Below, piece after piece: positions 50,353 to 58,529 of a DNA stretch of 64,000 nt; position 1 is the first letter of the stretch; every line of letters starts with the position of its first letter. A model generated the notes under the pieces. It had not been told where the DNA came from and ran no database searches. It saw nothing but the letters and a program-made list of their open reading frames with translations. This DNA comes from FEB-25 sp049287485. Its GTDB lineage: Bacteria; Chloroflexota; Anaerolineae; Anaerolineales; UBA4823. The translations under genes and the position numbers were made by a program. The DNA lies in assembly GCA_049287485.1 (NCBI GenBank), contig JBAQFX010000232.1, positions 1 through 64,000 on the forward strand. Direction: 5' to 3'.

Positions 50353-51213
50353 TTACGAACCCCTATAGCCTAAGCGGGTCAGGCGGTCGGCTACATCCTG
50401 GGCAAAGTGCTGGATGCGTTCCTGTACAAAGGAGTTGATATCAATCTCCGGAGCGTGAATCAACGGGGTCAGGTCCATGGCGTAAGCCAGGCCACTGGAT
50501 AAATTCACTTCGTAAGGGTCAAAATAGGTGGCGTTGGCGCGCCGGCGTCCCATGGTGGCCAGGTCATAGCGTTTGCCACCACAAATCTGCGAATCAAACA
50601 CACCCAGGAGGGCAGCCTGTAAATTTTCGTGGGAGGAGAGGTCGAAGGTCACTTTATCTTGATCGACCATCCAATCCAGGTCACGCCAGACTTCACAGCC
50701 GAAAAGCTGCTGAGGGCGTTCTGATTCTGGCAGGCTGCGGATGGCAGCAATGACTTTGAGTGCTGTGGCAATGTGGGTGTCGTGCTTATCAGCCAGGTTG
50801 TGGGTATAGACGTATTGGGGATGGGCGATTTGCAAAAGCTGAACCAGGTCCTGGGTGGGTGACTGGTTCAATGCATCCTTGATGGCCGTGCTGGGGTAAT
50901 TCAGCATCACCAGCGCACCATATTCACCCACCACGGCGGCTTTCCGTTGCTCCTTGAAGCGTACCTGGTGCATGGCTTCATCGGAGTAATCCTTATACAG
51001 GTCATCGCGCGGCGAGCCACCCCCATCGGTGAGCACCACGCCAGTGAACCATTGGTGATCCTGCTGGAAGCATGCCAGGATAGGCCCTGCGGCCATGATC
51101 TCCAGGTCATCATGGTGGGCGCTGACTGCAAGATGAGTGGTGCGTGCAAGGGCTTCTTTAGCAGGCAAGCCATCAGGAACAAAGGTTTCAGCCGAGGAAA
51201 GTTGAAAGTTCAT
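50353..51213 (-). CDS. PIG-L/LmbE family deacetylase
   Basis: 286 residues. Zinc motif HHDDLEIMA near residue 33 (a variant of the family's HPDD), with a second His in HNLADKHDTHI. Such enzymes remove N-acetyl groups from sugars, as in mycothiol or bacillithiol synthesis and glycolipid turnover. I use the ATG at 51213, five bases after GGAGG; the one at 51225 lies upstream of that site. The neighbouring genes give no pathway hint. Confidence 0.88.
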   Translation of the reverse strand: MNFQLSSAETFVPDGLPAKEALARTTHLAVSAHHDDLEIMAAGPILACFQQDHQWFTGVVLTDGGGSPRDDLYKDYSDEAMHQVRFKEQRKAAVVGEYGALVMLNYPSTAIKDALNQSPTQDLVQLLQIAHPQYVYTHNLADKHDTHIATALKVIAAIRSLPESERPQQLFGCEVWRDLDWMVDQDKVTFDLSSHENLQAALLGVFDSQICGGKRYDLATMGRRRANATYFDPYEVNLSSGLAYAMDLTPLIHAPEIDINSFVQERIQHFAQDVADRLTRLGYRGS

Positions 51214-51267
51214 ATCACCCTCCATGGATCGGAATTTGGAACTTCAAGAAGGAGACAGCGGACAAAT

Positions 51268-51669
51268 TCATGCTACCTGTGCCTTGATGATTTTAATCAT
51301 CGGTAGGCTGGCCGCCCAACTACGGATGGCAAGCCAATTTCGCCGGTCACCAGCCGGTGCCTGAATGATCAGCATGGCAAACAACACCGCCACTCCATCC
51401 ACGCTGGTCTCGCCTGTCTGCGTCAGGCTCATCACCATAACGAATACAGCCAATGGAGCGCGTTGAAAAGCATCTCGGTGTTTCTTGAGGAATTTGAGAG
51501 AGGTGCGGTGCCAACCCATGATCATGGCTGCGCCTACTACCACACCATCATAGGATTCAATCTCCTTCACCTGGCTGAGGGGTAAAACTTCCACCTGCGC
51601 ACCATACCTGGTGATCTCTTCACCTGCGCTAACTTTTCCGGCGACTGAAGTCGCACCTTTGAAAATCAC
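51268..51669 (-). pseudogene. Decayed flavodoxin-domain gene
   Basis: The frame carries VEVLPLSQVKEIESYDGVVVGAAMIMGWHRTSLKFLKKHRDAFQRAPLAVFVMVMSLTQTGETSVDGV, clearly a flavodoxin-like domain of the HemG type. After VDGV it jumps straight to VLFAMLIIQAPAGDRRNW, with the intervening region of such proteins (about 50 residues) missing. The N-terminus that should hold the FMN phosphate-binding loop is replaced by residues read from a palindromic repeat at 51641-51692, with a GTG start inside it. It is best read as a remnant, not a functional gene. Confidence 0.65.
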
Positions 51670-51692
51670 GAAGTCTACGCAGGCAGACTTCG
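51641..51692. repeat. Two adjacent palindromes at the 5' end of the flavodoxin remnant
   Basis: GCGACT-GA-AGTCGC at 51641-51654 and CGAAGTCT-acgcaggc-AGACTTCG at 51669-51692 are both perfect inverted repeats. They lie 14 bases apart and look like one repeat unit inserted at the gene's start. I recall similar units in other Chloroflexota genomes but cannot check. Confidence 0.65.
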
Positions 51693-51735
51693 AAGGATTA
51701 GTAAGATTTATTGGATCAACAATAATAACTTAAAT

Positions 51736-52494
51736 TTAGCGTGAGCTGGGTTTACCGGCCTTTTCCCATTCCACCACAGCCGAGCGAATGAGGTTGCGCA
51801 CTTCTTCATCAGGAACATCCTTCACGCCGGGATATTTTTCCCCATCTACGGTGACCATCACCCCTTTGTCGGGGGCATCGTTGACGGTGATCCCACGCTT
51901 TGCAAACTGTGTACCCACCATCATGTCCTGGAGGATATCATTGATCTGCATGGCAATGCTCTTGAACTGGGGTGTTGGTGGTGCAGGGGTAGGATTTAGA
52001 ATCCCTCCCACCACATCGGTGACCTTTGTGCTAACCGGTTTCACCTCATCCATCAAATCAGCAGTGAAGGGTGGTGTGTATCCATGATGATCTTCTATGG
52101 GTGCGGATTCGGCCGGAATCCACTCACTATCCTGAGTATCTGGCTCTGAGGTTGGGGCGTCGGATGGCTCTTCTACGGGCAGGGTAGGAGGAGTGGACTC
52201 CACCAGCCATTTTACCAATACATTGGAGGCAAAATTGAGCCGACGGGATTGACCTGAATTGAGCTCACTGGCAGCCCGAAAAGTCTTGCCGTTCATCCCC
52301 ACTACCAGATCCTGTGTCTGCGTGTCGCGCATCAGGCGAGCAACTTCTGCCAGGTTCGGATCAGACGAGGTGATTTCTTTGCCCTTACGCGAGTTACCCC
52401 GGGCCGCACCTTGTAAATACCAGATGAATCCAATCACGGCTGCCCCCATGATGAAAAAGAAACCGGCTAAAAGAAGCGTGGAATAGAATGACAC
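51736..52494 (-). CDS. Membrane-anchored hypothetical protein
   Basis: 252 residues: one N-terminal span (about 5-27), a basic stretch, a globular segment with LAEVARLMRDTQTQDLVVGMNGKTFRAASELNSGQSRRLNFASNVLVKWL, a long Pro/Glu/Ser-rich linker (about 95-180), and a C-terminal folded part with IAMQINDILQDMMVGTQFAKRGITVNDAPDKGVMVTVDGEKYPGV. No named domain is recognised. The architecture is of a bitopic protein with a soluble domain after a flexible linker. Confidence 0.78.
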   Translation of the reverse strand: MSFYSTLLLAGFFFIMGAAVIGFIWYLQGAARGNSRKGKEITSSDPNLAEVARLMRDTQTQDLVVGMNGKTFRAASELNSGQSRRLNFASNVLVKWLVESTPPTLPVEEPSDAPTSEPDTQDSEWIPAESAPIEDHHGYTPPFTADLMDEVKPVSTKVTDVVGGILNPTPAPPTPQFKSIAMQINDILQDMMVGTQFAKRGITVNDAPDKGVMVTVDGEKYPGVKDVPDEEVRNLIRSAVVEWEKAGKPSSR

Positions 52495-52571
52495 GATCGA
52501 CCTCCATTCAGCAAGTGAAAAACTGGCAAAGAGTCAATAATTACTCTAAATTGCCCACCGATTAACCGTGC

Positions 52572-52587
52572 AAGTGGCGTGCCACTT
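52572..52587. repeat. Perfect 16-bp inverted repeat
   Basis: AAGTGGC and GCCACTT separated by two bases, followed by GTGGCAGTGCGCAC, a degenerate third arm. It lies just upstream of the membrane-anchored hypothetical protein gene, so a regulatory or transcript-end role is possible. Confidence 0.55.
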
Positions 52588-52748
52588 TTGTGGCAGTGCG
52601 CACTTTACACATCACGATGGGTGTGCTTATTACATTGTAATATATTTTTTCGTCTCCTGCTAAGGCTTCTCCGTTTAATTTATCCCCCTACAAGAAATGC
52701 CGGGCAATCGCTCCAACCGCAATGCCAGGCATTATCCTAAGTACCTGG

Positions 52749-52845
52749 GTAATTACTCACACCCCAACCCCTGACCCCTCCCCCGCTGGATATATCTACC
52801 AAAATAACTGGCAATTACACCTGCGGGGGAGGGGAAATTTATCGA
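52749..52845. repeat. Dispersed intergenic repeat copy 4
   Basis: Begins GTAATTACTCAC, continues through a C-rich tract, and contains a perfect 12-bp inverted repeat CCCCTCCCCCGC (52775-52786) / GCGGGGGAGGGG (52823-52834), ending GGGGAAATTTATCGA. Layout as at 14705-14781. Confidence 0.7.
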
Positions 52846-52870
52846 TATCATTTTGTAAATATCAGAATAT

Positions 52871-53770
52871 TTATTCCAGTGCCGACCCGTTCGATCCTTC
52901 CTGCTGGAATCTTTGGATTGCTGAGGCAAAATGTGCACCGAAGAGGGTGATCACACTAGTGATGTATATCATGATCAACAAGGCAATCACCGCACCCAGT
53001 GAGCCATACACCAGCTGGTAACGATTTAAACCACTGCTTAAATACCAGGTGAGTATTGAAATGGCGATCTTCAAAGCGGTCGCCGATAAAACCGCGCCCC
53101 AGAAAGCAGATGCCCAGCGGACGTGCGTACGAGGGAGCCAGCGATATAAAACCAGAAATGCAAGAAATGAGAGAAACCAGGAAATAACATTGGTCAATAG
53201 CGATAAGACCACGATATTGTTGATTGAGCCCCCTAAGCCAATAGGAGCGAGGATTTGATGGAATATATCAATGGCAGGAGGACCTACGATGGATATGATC
53301 AACAGTAAAAAAAGAGAAATGATCATAACAAATGCCAGCAAACGCTGCTGTACAAAGCCACGGCGTTCGGCCTCCGGCCAAGCCAGGTTGATATTGTTGA
53401 CCAGGGCTGCCAGCCCACCGGAAGCAGACCATATCAGCGTGATCAAACCAATCACGCCGACCGTGCCACGTAGCTGAAGAACACGTTGAATGTTGGTTTC
53501 GATTAAGGATCGGGGCACAGGAAGCACATTCGTTATCAGATCCAATATATATTGGAGCGGATTATTTACCAGGAAAAGGCTTCCCACCGCAACAAAGACC
53601 AGCAGAAACGGAAAAAGGGAGAATAAAGCATAATAGGCCAGGGCAGCGGCTGCCTGAGACCCACGCATCCTGGTGAAACTATCCAGGGCAGCGCTAAGTA
53701 TGCTCAACCTGCCACCTGTAAGCGTATTTATACTGCGATAAAATTTCCGCAACCTGTCTACAACATTCAA
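52871..53770 (-). CDS. YihY/BrkB family membrane protein
   Basis: 299 residues with six spans. Family signatures include AAALAYYALFSLFPFLLVFVAVG, LPVPRSLIETNIQRVLQLRGTVGVIGL, and LYRWLPRTHVRWASAFWGAVLSATALKIAISI, plus GSLGAVIALLIMIYITSVITLFGAHF. The YihY/BrkB family is of uncertain function; some members are annotated as transport-related. The C-terminal Ser/Glu-rich tail is short. It lies 37 bp downstream of mutM on the same strand. Confidence 0.92.
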   Translation of the reverse strand: MNVVDRLRKFYRSINTLTGGRLSILSAALDSFTRMRGSQAAAALAYYALFSLFPFLLVFVAVGSLFLVNNPLQYILDLITNVLPVPRSLIETNIQRVLQLRGTVGVIGLITLIWSASGGLAALVNNINLAWPEAERRGFVQQRLLAFVMIISLFLLLIISIVGPPAIDIFHQILAPIGLGGSINNIVVLSLLTNVISWFLSFLAFLVLYRWLPRTHVRWASAFWGAVLSATALKIAISILTWYLSSGLNRYQLVYGSLGAVIALLIMIYITSVITLFGAHFASAIQRFQQEGSNGSALE

Positions 53771-53807
53771 TTGTGACCTCCTGACATCATTAGAAAAATT
53801 TTACGGA

Positions 53808-54632
53808 TCAGGCAGGTAACGGCTGGCAGTGAGGGCAGTAATGGGTACCACGTTGCCCTACGAGGATGCGCTCAATGAGTGTACCACATGCAGGGCAAGG
53901 TTGACCCGTGCGTTGATACACGCGAAAATAATTTTGGAATTCACCCCCACGATAAACCCAATCGATGCTGGCGCCGTTCCGGGCAATGCCATCCTGCAGA
54001 ACGGTGCGAATAGCCTGTAACAATTTCCCGGCTTGCTCTTCCGTCAGACTGTTAGCACAGGTAAGTGGGTTCAGCTTCACCAGGTTCAATGCCTCATCCA
54101 CGTAAATGTTTCCCAACCCGGCCAGGAAAGTCTGGTCGAGCAGCAGGGGCTTGAGCTGTCGTCTGGTTCCCTGCAAGCGCTGGAAGAGACCCTGTGTAGT
54201 TAAACCATCATCCAATGGCTCGGGACCCAGGCTGCCAACCACCTGCTCCAGGTTATCCACCAGCCAAACCCGCCCAAACTTACGCGTATCGTTGAACACC
54301 AGCTGGATATTGCCATCTAATTCAAGCACCAGGCGGTCATGCTTCTCCGGGGATACACTGGCGAGTTTCACCAGCAGGTCACCACTCATGCGCAGGTGAA
54401 AGAGCAACCAATCTCTGGTGAGCCGGAAGACCAGGAACTTGCCTCTTCTGCGAATTTCTGCAATCGATTGTCCGACCAGGCATGCCTTGAATGTAGTTGG
54501 AGCTGGCTCAGCCAGGGTGCGCTCCCAGAGTAGCTCCACTCTTTGGATTTGGTGGTGGAGGATAGCTGGTTGCCCGGGCACGCCCTGGCGCAAGATGCGA
54601 GCAATAGTTTCTACTTCAGGTAATTCAGGCAT
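53808..54632 (-). CDS. mutM: Formamidopyrimidine-DNA glycosylase
   Basis: Base-excision repair enzyme for oxidised purines. It begins MPELPEVETIARILRQG, so the mature protein starts with the catalytic Pro; GKFLVFRL contains the conserved lysine, NIYVDEALN and QNYFRVYQRTGQPC the H2TH region, and the C-terminal zinc finger is CPACG with HYCPHCQ. I choose the ATG at 54632 over the upstream 54650, because the enzyme needs Pro at position 2. The 274-residue length is typical. Confidence 0.96.
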   Translation of the reverse strand: MPELPEVETIARILRQGVPGQPAILHHQIQRVELLWERTLAEPAPTTFKACLVGQSIAEIRRRGKFLVFRLTRDWLLFHLRMSGDLLVKLASVSPEKHDRLVLELDGNIQLVFNDTRKFGRVWLVDNLEQVVGSLGPEPLDDGLTTQGLFQRLQGTRRQLKPLLLDQTFLAGLGNIYVDEALNLVKLNPLTCANSLTEEQAGKLLQAIRTVLQDGIARNGASIDWVYRGGEFQNYFRVYQRTGQPCPACGTLIERILVGQRGTHYCPHCQPLPA

Positions 54633-54740
54633 GTTAAAATCCGCGATCAATCTATATTTGTTCTCGTAATTTAAACAGGTTTATCTATCAAGGATTTCCA
54701 TTACTTTGTCTAATATCACCACCATTAAACATGATGATTA

Positions 54741-54762
54741 GGGGCACGATATATCGTGCCCC
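54741..54762. repeat. Perfect 22-bp palindrome
   Basis: The arm GGGGCACGATA is followed directly by its exact complement. It lies in the 168-bp gap between mutM and the GNAT gene. Such palindromes recur in bacterial genomes as transposon or REP-type remnants; no second copy was seen in this window. Confidence 0.7.
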
Positions 54763-54800
54763 TACAGGCAATGGGGTACTCAAGATTGCCCATCATCTTT

Positions 54801-55346
54801 TTAGAATTCATCCTTCAACATGCTCATTACGAGTACATCAATGTATTTTCCATCCCTGTACTCCGCCTGGCGCATTCTCCCCTCATGGACAAAGCCGGCT
54901 TTCTCATACGCCCGGATGGCGCGTGGATTATTCTCGAATACGCGCAAGAAAATTCGGTTCAGATTGAGGGTACAGAAGCCATATTGCACCAGAAGGCGCA
55001 CTGCTTCGCTGCCGAAACCTCGGTTCCAATAACTCTTCTCACCGATCATGATGCCGAACTCCGAAGAGTGATTTCGCCAGTCAATATCGGTAAAGCCCAA
55101 GGTACCGATCAGCCTCCAATGATCTTCACCACCATCATTGGATGCTTCTCTGATCTCAATTCCCATCACATGCTCATCCATGGGCCGTTTGAGCATGCCC
55201 TCGAACCAGTTTTCTTCTTCGGCTTGAGAAAAAGGGTGGTGGATCATAATACCCTGCTTTACTTCCGAGTCATTCAACCACCTGACGAAGGTAGGCAGGT
55301 CTTCCCTTTCAATCGCTCGAAAACGGATACGTTCGCCGTAGATCAT
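54801..55346 (-). CDS. GNAT family N-acetyltransferase, RimJ/RimL-like
   Basis: 181 residues: RIRFRAIEREDLPTFVRWLNDSEV at the N-terminus, then GIMIGEKSYWNRGFGSEAVRLL with the acetyl-CoA loop, and LNRIFLRVFENNPRAIRAYEKAGFVHEG. This is the pattern of ribosomal-protein and small-molecule acetyltransferases of the RimJ/RimL group. The acceptor is unknown. It lies 18 bp after the MeaB stop and is probably in its transcript. Confidence 0.92.
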   Translation of the reverse strand: MIYGERIRFRAIEREDLPTFVRWLNDSEVKQGIMIHHPFSQAEEENWFEGMLKRPMDEHVMGIEIREASNDGGEDHWRLIGTLGFTDIDWRNHSSEFGIMIGEKSYWNRGFGSEAVRLLVQYGFCTLNLNRIFLRVFENNPRAIRAYEKAGFVHEGRMRQAEYRDGKYIDVLVMSMLKDEF

Positions 55347-55364
55347 CGCTCCTCCATTCGCAGC

Positions 55365-56390
55365 TCAACCCACGCCATTGACCAGCTGCGCCACTGCCTG
55401 GAGAGGTGAAATGCGCCTGTCCAGCAACTCTTCCAGAGCATGCTGATATGCGCCAGCGGGTAGGCCGCTCCGGAAGCTCTCCACGAGGGTATTTTGCAGG
55501 AGTAAGTCCAGCTCGGTCTGCAAGCGCCAGCGCTCGCGCTGCTCTCTACCGCCAGTCTGCTCCAGAAAAGCCCAGTGGCTGGCGATAGCTTCCGCCAGGC
55601 TGGGGATGCCTGTGCCATCCAGGGCGATGGTCTGCAAGATTGGAGCCAGCCAAACAGCTGTATTATCACCAGAAGCATCGCCCTCGCCAACGGTTTCCAG
55701 CCGGCCATGATGCATGAGGCGGCGTGGCTGTGGGTGTGAAAGGTTCAGGGCACTGCGTAAAGCACGCTCGGTATTTTCCACACCCGGGAGGTCAGCCTTA
55801 TTCACCACCAGCACATCGGCGATCTCCATGATCCCGGCTTTGATGGCCTGGATATCATCTCCCAGGCCAGGTGCTTCGACCACAACCGTGGTATGTGCCA
55901 GGCGGGCGATATCCACCTCAGACTGACCGGCACCGACCGTTTCGATCAGGATCAGGTCATAACCTGCCGCATCCAGCACCTGCACCAATGCCGAAGTAGC
56001 AGAGGCGATCCCTCCCAATGAGCCACGCGTGGCCATGGAGCGGATGAATACACCCGGGTCACCCGCCAGGTCACGCATACGGATGCGATCCCCCAGGATG
56101 GCGCCCCCGCTAAAGGGGCTGGTAGGGTCTACGGCGACAATAGCCACCTGACGAGGCTGTTCGTCTTGAGCAGGCTTGCGGTAATGGCGTACCAGCTGGT
56201 TGACCAGGGAGGATTTCCCCGTACCTGAAGCGCCGGTCACCCCCACCAGATGGGCTTTGCCGGTATGCGGGAATAGCTGGTTTAATGCCAACTTACCTTG
56301 TGCAGTGCCATTTTCCACCTGGGAAAGCGTGCGCGCCAAAGCCAGCCGATCGCCTGTCAAAACACCCTGGACCAGATCCATCTCAGTCAT
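55365..56390 (-). CDS. meaB: Methylmalonyl-CoA mutase-associated GTPase MeaB
   Basis: 341-residue G3E-type GTPase that loads and protects the B12 cofactor of methylmalonyl-CoA mutase. P-loop GVTGASGTGKSSLVNQL (about 52-68), DPTSPFSGGAILGDRIRM, IETVGAGQSEVDIA (Walker B-like) and NKADLPGVENT (base recognition). Its start lies close after the B12-binding protein gene on the same strand, consistent with a shared task. The catalytic mutase subunit is not in the window. Confidence 0.95.
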   Translation of the reverse strand: MTEMDLVQGVLTGDRLALARTLSQVENGTAQGKLALNQLFPHTGKAHLVGVTGASGTGKSSLVNQLVRHYRKPAQDEQPRQVAIVAVDPTSPFSGGAILGDRIRMRDLAGDPGVFIRSMATRGSLGGIASATSALVQVLDAAGYDLILIETVGAGQSEVDIARLAHTTVVVEAPGLGDDIQAIKAGIMEIADVLVVNKADLPGVENTERALRSALNLSHPQPRRLMHHGRLETVGEGDASGDNTAVWLAPILQTIALDGTGIPSLAEAIASHWAFLEQTGGREQRERWRLQTELDLLLQNTLVESFRSGLPAGAYQHALEELLDRRISPLQAVAQLVNGVG

Positions 56391-56401
56391 CCCAAGACAA
56401 G

Positions 56402-56809
56402 CTAGGCATTATCAGTCAGGATAGCTTTGCGAATATCATTCACATAGGTATCACTGAGGGTGCCTGGTCCATAAATACCAATCACACCCATCTCAAGCAG
56501 GAGAGGTACATCTTCATCGGGGACAATGCCACCCAGGAAGATTTTGACATGCTCTTGCCCATTGGCTTTGAGCAGCTCGAGCACGCGTGGCACCAGAGCC
56601 ATGTGGGCACCCGAAAGGATGGAGAGACCCACCGCATCCACATCCTCCTGCAATGCTGCTTCTGCAATCATCTCAGGTGTCTGTCTGAGGCCGGTATAGA
56701 TCACCTCCATGCCGGCATCGCGCAGGGCGCGCGCCACCACCTTGGCTCCACGGTCGTGCCCATCCAAGCCGGGCTTGGCAATTAACACACGTATCTTGCG
56801 TTCGCTCAT
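56402..56809 (-). CDS. B12-binding domain protein, methylmalonyl-CoA mutase C-terminal type
   Basis: 135 residues: RVLIAKPGLDGHDRGAKVVARAL with the cobalamin-binding DxHxxG (His as lower ligand), YTGLRQTPEMIAEAALQEDVDAVGLSILSGAHM and the ending GIYGPGTLSDTYVNDI. These are the marks of the detached small subunit of methylmalonyl-CoA mutase. The ATG at 56809 follows GGAGGAAAT; the longer frame upstream is not needed. Adjacent to meaB on the same strand, 11 bp apart. Confidence 0.94.
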   Translation of the reverse strand: MSERKIRVLIAKPGLDGHDRGAKVVARALRDAGMEVIYTGLRQTPEMIAEAALQEDVDAVGLSILSGAHMALVPRVLELLKANGQEHVKIFLGGIVPDEDVPLLLEMGVIGIYGPGTLSDTYVNDIRKAILTDNA

Positions 56810-56896
56810 ATTTCCTCCATGGAAATCTGATGGAAAATTATACCAAAGAGCAGACATAGCAGTTAGCTGTTGGCAGTGAGTTATTCGTGACAAGTC

Positions 56897-56912
56897 CTGA
56901 AATATGTTTCAG
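56897..56912. repeat. CTGAAATA near-palindrome, variant copy
   Basis: CTGAAATATGTTTCAG, a symmetrical variant of the motif at 43837-43853 and 56954-56970, with one base fewer. Confidence 0.6.
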
Positions 56913-56953
56913 GAAAGGTAGTAATAAGTAAGTTATTTAGACTCTGTCAGGTT

Positions 56954-56970
56954 CTGAAATACGTTTACAG
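56954..56970. repeat. 17-bp near-palindrome CTGAAATACGTTTACAG, copy 2
   Basis: Identical over 17 bases to 43837-43853; 57 bp from the start of the variant copy upstream. Confidence 0.6.
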
Positions 56971-57111
56971 AAAATTTTAGCATTACGCATATTTGCACTT
57001 CAATTGAAATAAATAAAACCGGTGGAAAACCTTAATGATCGCCTAATTAAAGCTCACGGGGGACAGCCATATTAAGTGTTAGATAGAGTTCAGACAGCCT
57101 GTGCTGCACAG

Positions 57112-57140
57112 TTGACTTTTTGGGGATATTTTTGTAAGAT
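57112..57140 (+). promoter_or_regulatory. Sigma70-type promoter of the 207-residue hypothetical gene
   Basis: TTGACT at 57112-57117 and TAAGAT at 57135-57140 with a 17-bp spacer. Transcription would start near 57147, so the short leader begins with a GCGGG-aaa-CCCGC hairpin (57148-57160). The ATG is at 57181. Confidence 0.65.
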
Positions 57141-57180
57141 GTAAAGAGCGGGAAACCCGCATTACAGGGTTGAGTATCAG

Positions 57181-57804
57181 ATGACAAGAATCAGACCAAT
57201 GCCCGATAAAGTTAAATCTCAGCATGCTATTGGTATGGTGCGCCTGTATCAGAAGCATGTCCTGCCATTTGTAGAAGAACGGTTGGGCTTTGCTGCGATG
57301 TACGAACTTAGATCCGTATGGCAGGCCGCCATGACGCCCATGCGCACGACTGACCCGGATCAAAAGAAATACGAGGCGGCATACAGCAACTGGTTATGGA
57401 TGGCACGTTCCAGCCATGACTTCCTGGCAGATTTGTTGAAACGCGACGAAGTGATGAACTATAAACGCTTATTGATGCAACTCTATAAAAGGCAGCAAGA
57501 CAACCCTGACCTGGTTATCTACCGCATGTTTGGTAGCCATACTGCTCTGGTAAAAGCATGGGCGTATGAAATGCAATGGATCACACCAATAGAAAAGATC
57601 AGCACAAGTGACGGGCAATTCACCTGTTTCGTCAAAGAGTGTAAAGTCTTGCAAACACCTGCGACAGCAAGAATCTGCAGGGTGGATTGTAGAAACGTGG
57701 GCTCAAACCTGGCGCGCAAGGTGTATCACCTACAGCGTAAGACAAAAATCGTAAATCACAATTGCACGATGACACTCACGCCCCTGGAAGACGAGGAAGA
57801 ATAA
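57181..57804 (+). CDS. Hypothetical protein, 207 residues
   Basis: A basic, mostly helical protein: QHAIGMVRLYQKHVLPFVEERLG at the N-terminus, SNWLWMARSSHDFLADLLKRDE in the middle and a C-terminal half with conserved-looking cysteines, FVKECKVLQ, ICRVDCRNVGSNLARK and NHNCTM. The Cys and GSNLARK pattern recalls the L-2-amino-thiazoline-4-carboxylic acid hydrolase family, but the match is weak by eye. A clear promoter and a terminator hairpin bracket the gene, so it is monocistronic. Confidence 0.72.
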   Translation: MTRIRPMPDKVKSQHAIGMVRLYQKHVLPFVEERLGFAAMYELRSVWQAAMTPMRTTDPDQKKYEAAYSNWLWMARSSHDFLADLLKRDEVMNYKRLLMQLYKRQQDNPDLVIYRMFGSHTALVKAWAYEMQWITPIEKISTSDGQFTCFVKECKVLQTPATARICRVDCRNVGSNLARKVYHLQRKTKIVNHNCTMTLTPLEDEEE

Positions 57805-57807
57805 ATA

Positions 57808-57849
57808 AAAGACGTCCCCATAGCTTTATGGCAGCTAGGGGACGTCTTT
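57808..57849. terminator. Bidirectional terminator between convergent genes
   Basis: AAAGACGTCCCC (57808-57819) and its perfect complement GGGGACGTCTTT (57838-57849) form a 12-bp stem with an 18-base loop between the hypothetical gene and the convergent rubrerythrin gene; A/T runs flank both sides. Confidence 0.75.
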
Positions 57850-57866
57850 CACTGGCATTGACCGGT

Positions 57867-58370
57867 TTAGATTACCCGCTCGAATTTATCGGCAGGTGAC
57901 TTGCATACCGGGCAGATTCCTTGCAGGGGTCCTTCGTGAGTGTAGCCACAGGTTGGACACACGTAATAATCCACTTCTGCTAAGGGCTGCTTTGCTTCCA
58001 ATGCGGCCTGCGCTTTGCGATACAGCTCTTCGTGCACCTTCTCCACTTCCCAGGCCCACTTGAAATAGCTCAGGGCACGCTTCATCGACTCAGCTTCTGC
58101 ATCCTTGATGAACTCGGGGTACATGGTCACCCATTCGTAGTTCTCACCGGCAATGGCGGTTTTAAGGTTATCGCTGGTAGCGCCTACGCCATCCATGGCC
58201 CGCAGATGGTTGTGAGCGTGTACCGTCTCGGCTGCAGCGGCTGCCCGGAACAGCCTGGCAATCTGAGGATATCCCTCCGCATCGGCTTTCTTGGCAAATG
58301 CCAGGTACCTGCGATTGGCTTGAGATTCACCGGCGAACGCGGCTTGTAAATCTTCACTTGTTTTGGTCAT
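57867..58370 (-). CDS. rbr: Rubrerythrin
   Basis: Peroxide-reducing non-heme iron protein of anaerobes. The ferritin-like N-terminal part has FAGESQANRRYLAFAKKA, AETVHAHNHLRAM and EVEKVHEELYRKA supplying Glu/His iron ligands; the C-terminal rubredoxin-like site is CPTCGYTHEGPLQGICPVC. The ATG at 58370 follows AGAGGAGAATTTT. The 167-residue length is normal. Next on the same strand is bacterioferritin, so the pair may guard against peroxide and free iron. Confidence 0.95.
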   Translation of the reverse strand: MTKTSEDLQAAFAGESQANRRYLAFAKKADAEGYPQIARLFRAAAAAETVHAHNHLRAMDGVGATSDNLKTAIAGENYEWVTMYPEFIKDAEAESMKRALSYFKWAWEVEKVHEELYRKAQAALEAKQPLAEVDYYVCPTCGYTHEGPLQGICPVCKSPADKFERVI

Positions 58371-58529
58371 AAAATTCTCCTCTAAGTTGTATCGTTTTAG
58401 CAAATAACACTAATCTTTCCACCATCCATGAAGCTGGAATCCATTAATAAGCGACAAAACCAATGGGTGATCTTGAAACCCAGACGAAAAATTTATCGTG
58501 GAGCCCGAGTAAGCCTCAAAATAAGGTGA

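Larger units (their letters stand above)
52495..52870. other. Intergenic stretch with palindromes
   Basis: 376 bp between two minus-strand genes. It holds AAGTGGC-GT-GCCACTT at 52572-52587, a dispersed repeat copy at 52749-52845 and no recognisable gene. Confidence 0.55.
56810..57180. other. Intergenic stretch with repeats and a promoter
   Basis: 371 bp. It holds two copies of the CTGAAATACGTTTACAG near-palindrome (56897-56912 and 56954-56970), a sigma70-type promoter at 57112-57140 and a GCGGGAAACCCGC hairpin at 57148-57160. No gene is seen. Confidence 0.6.
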
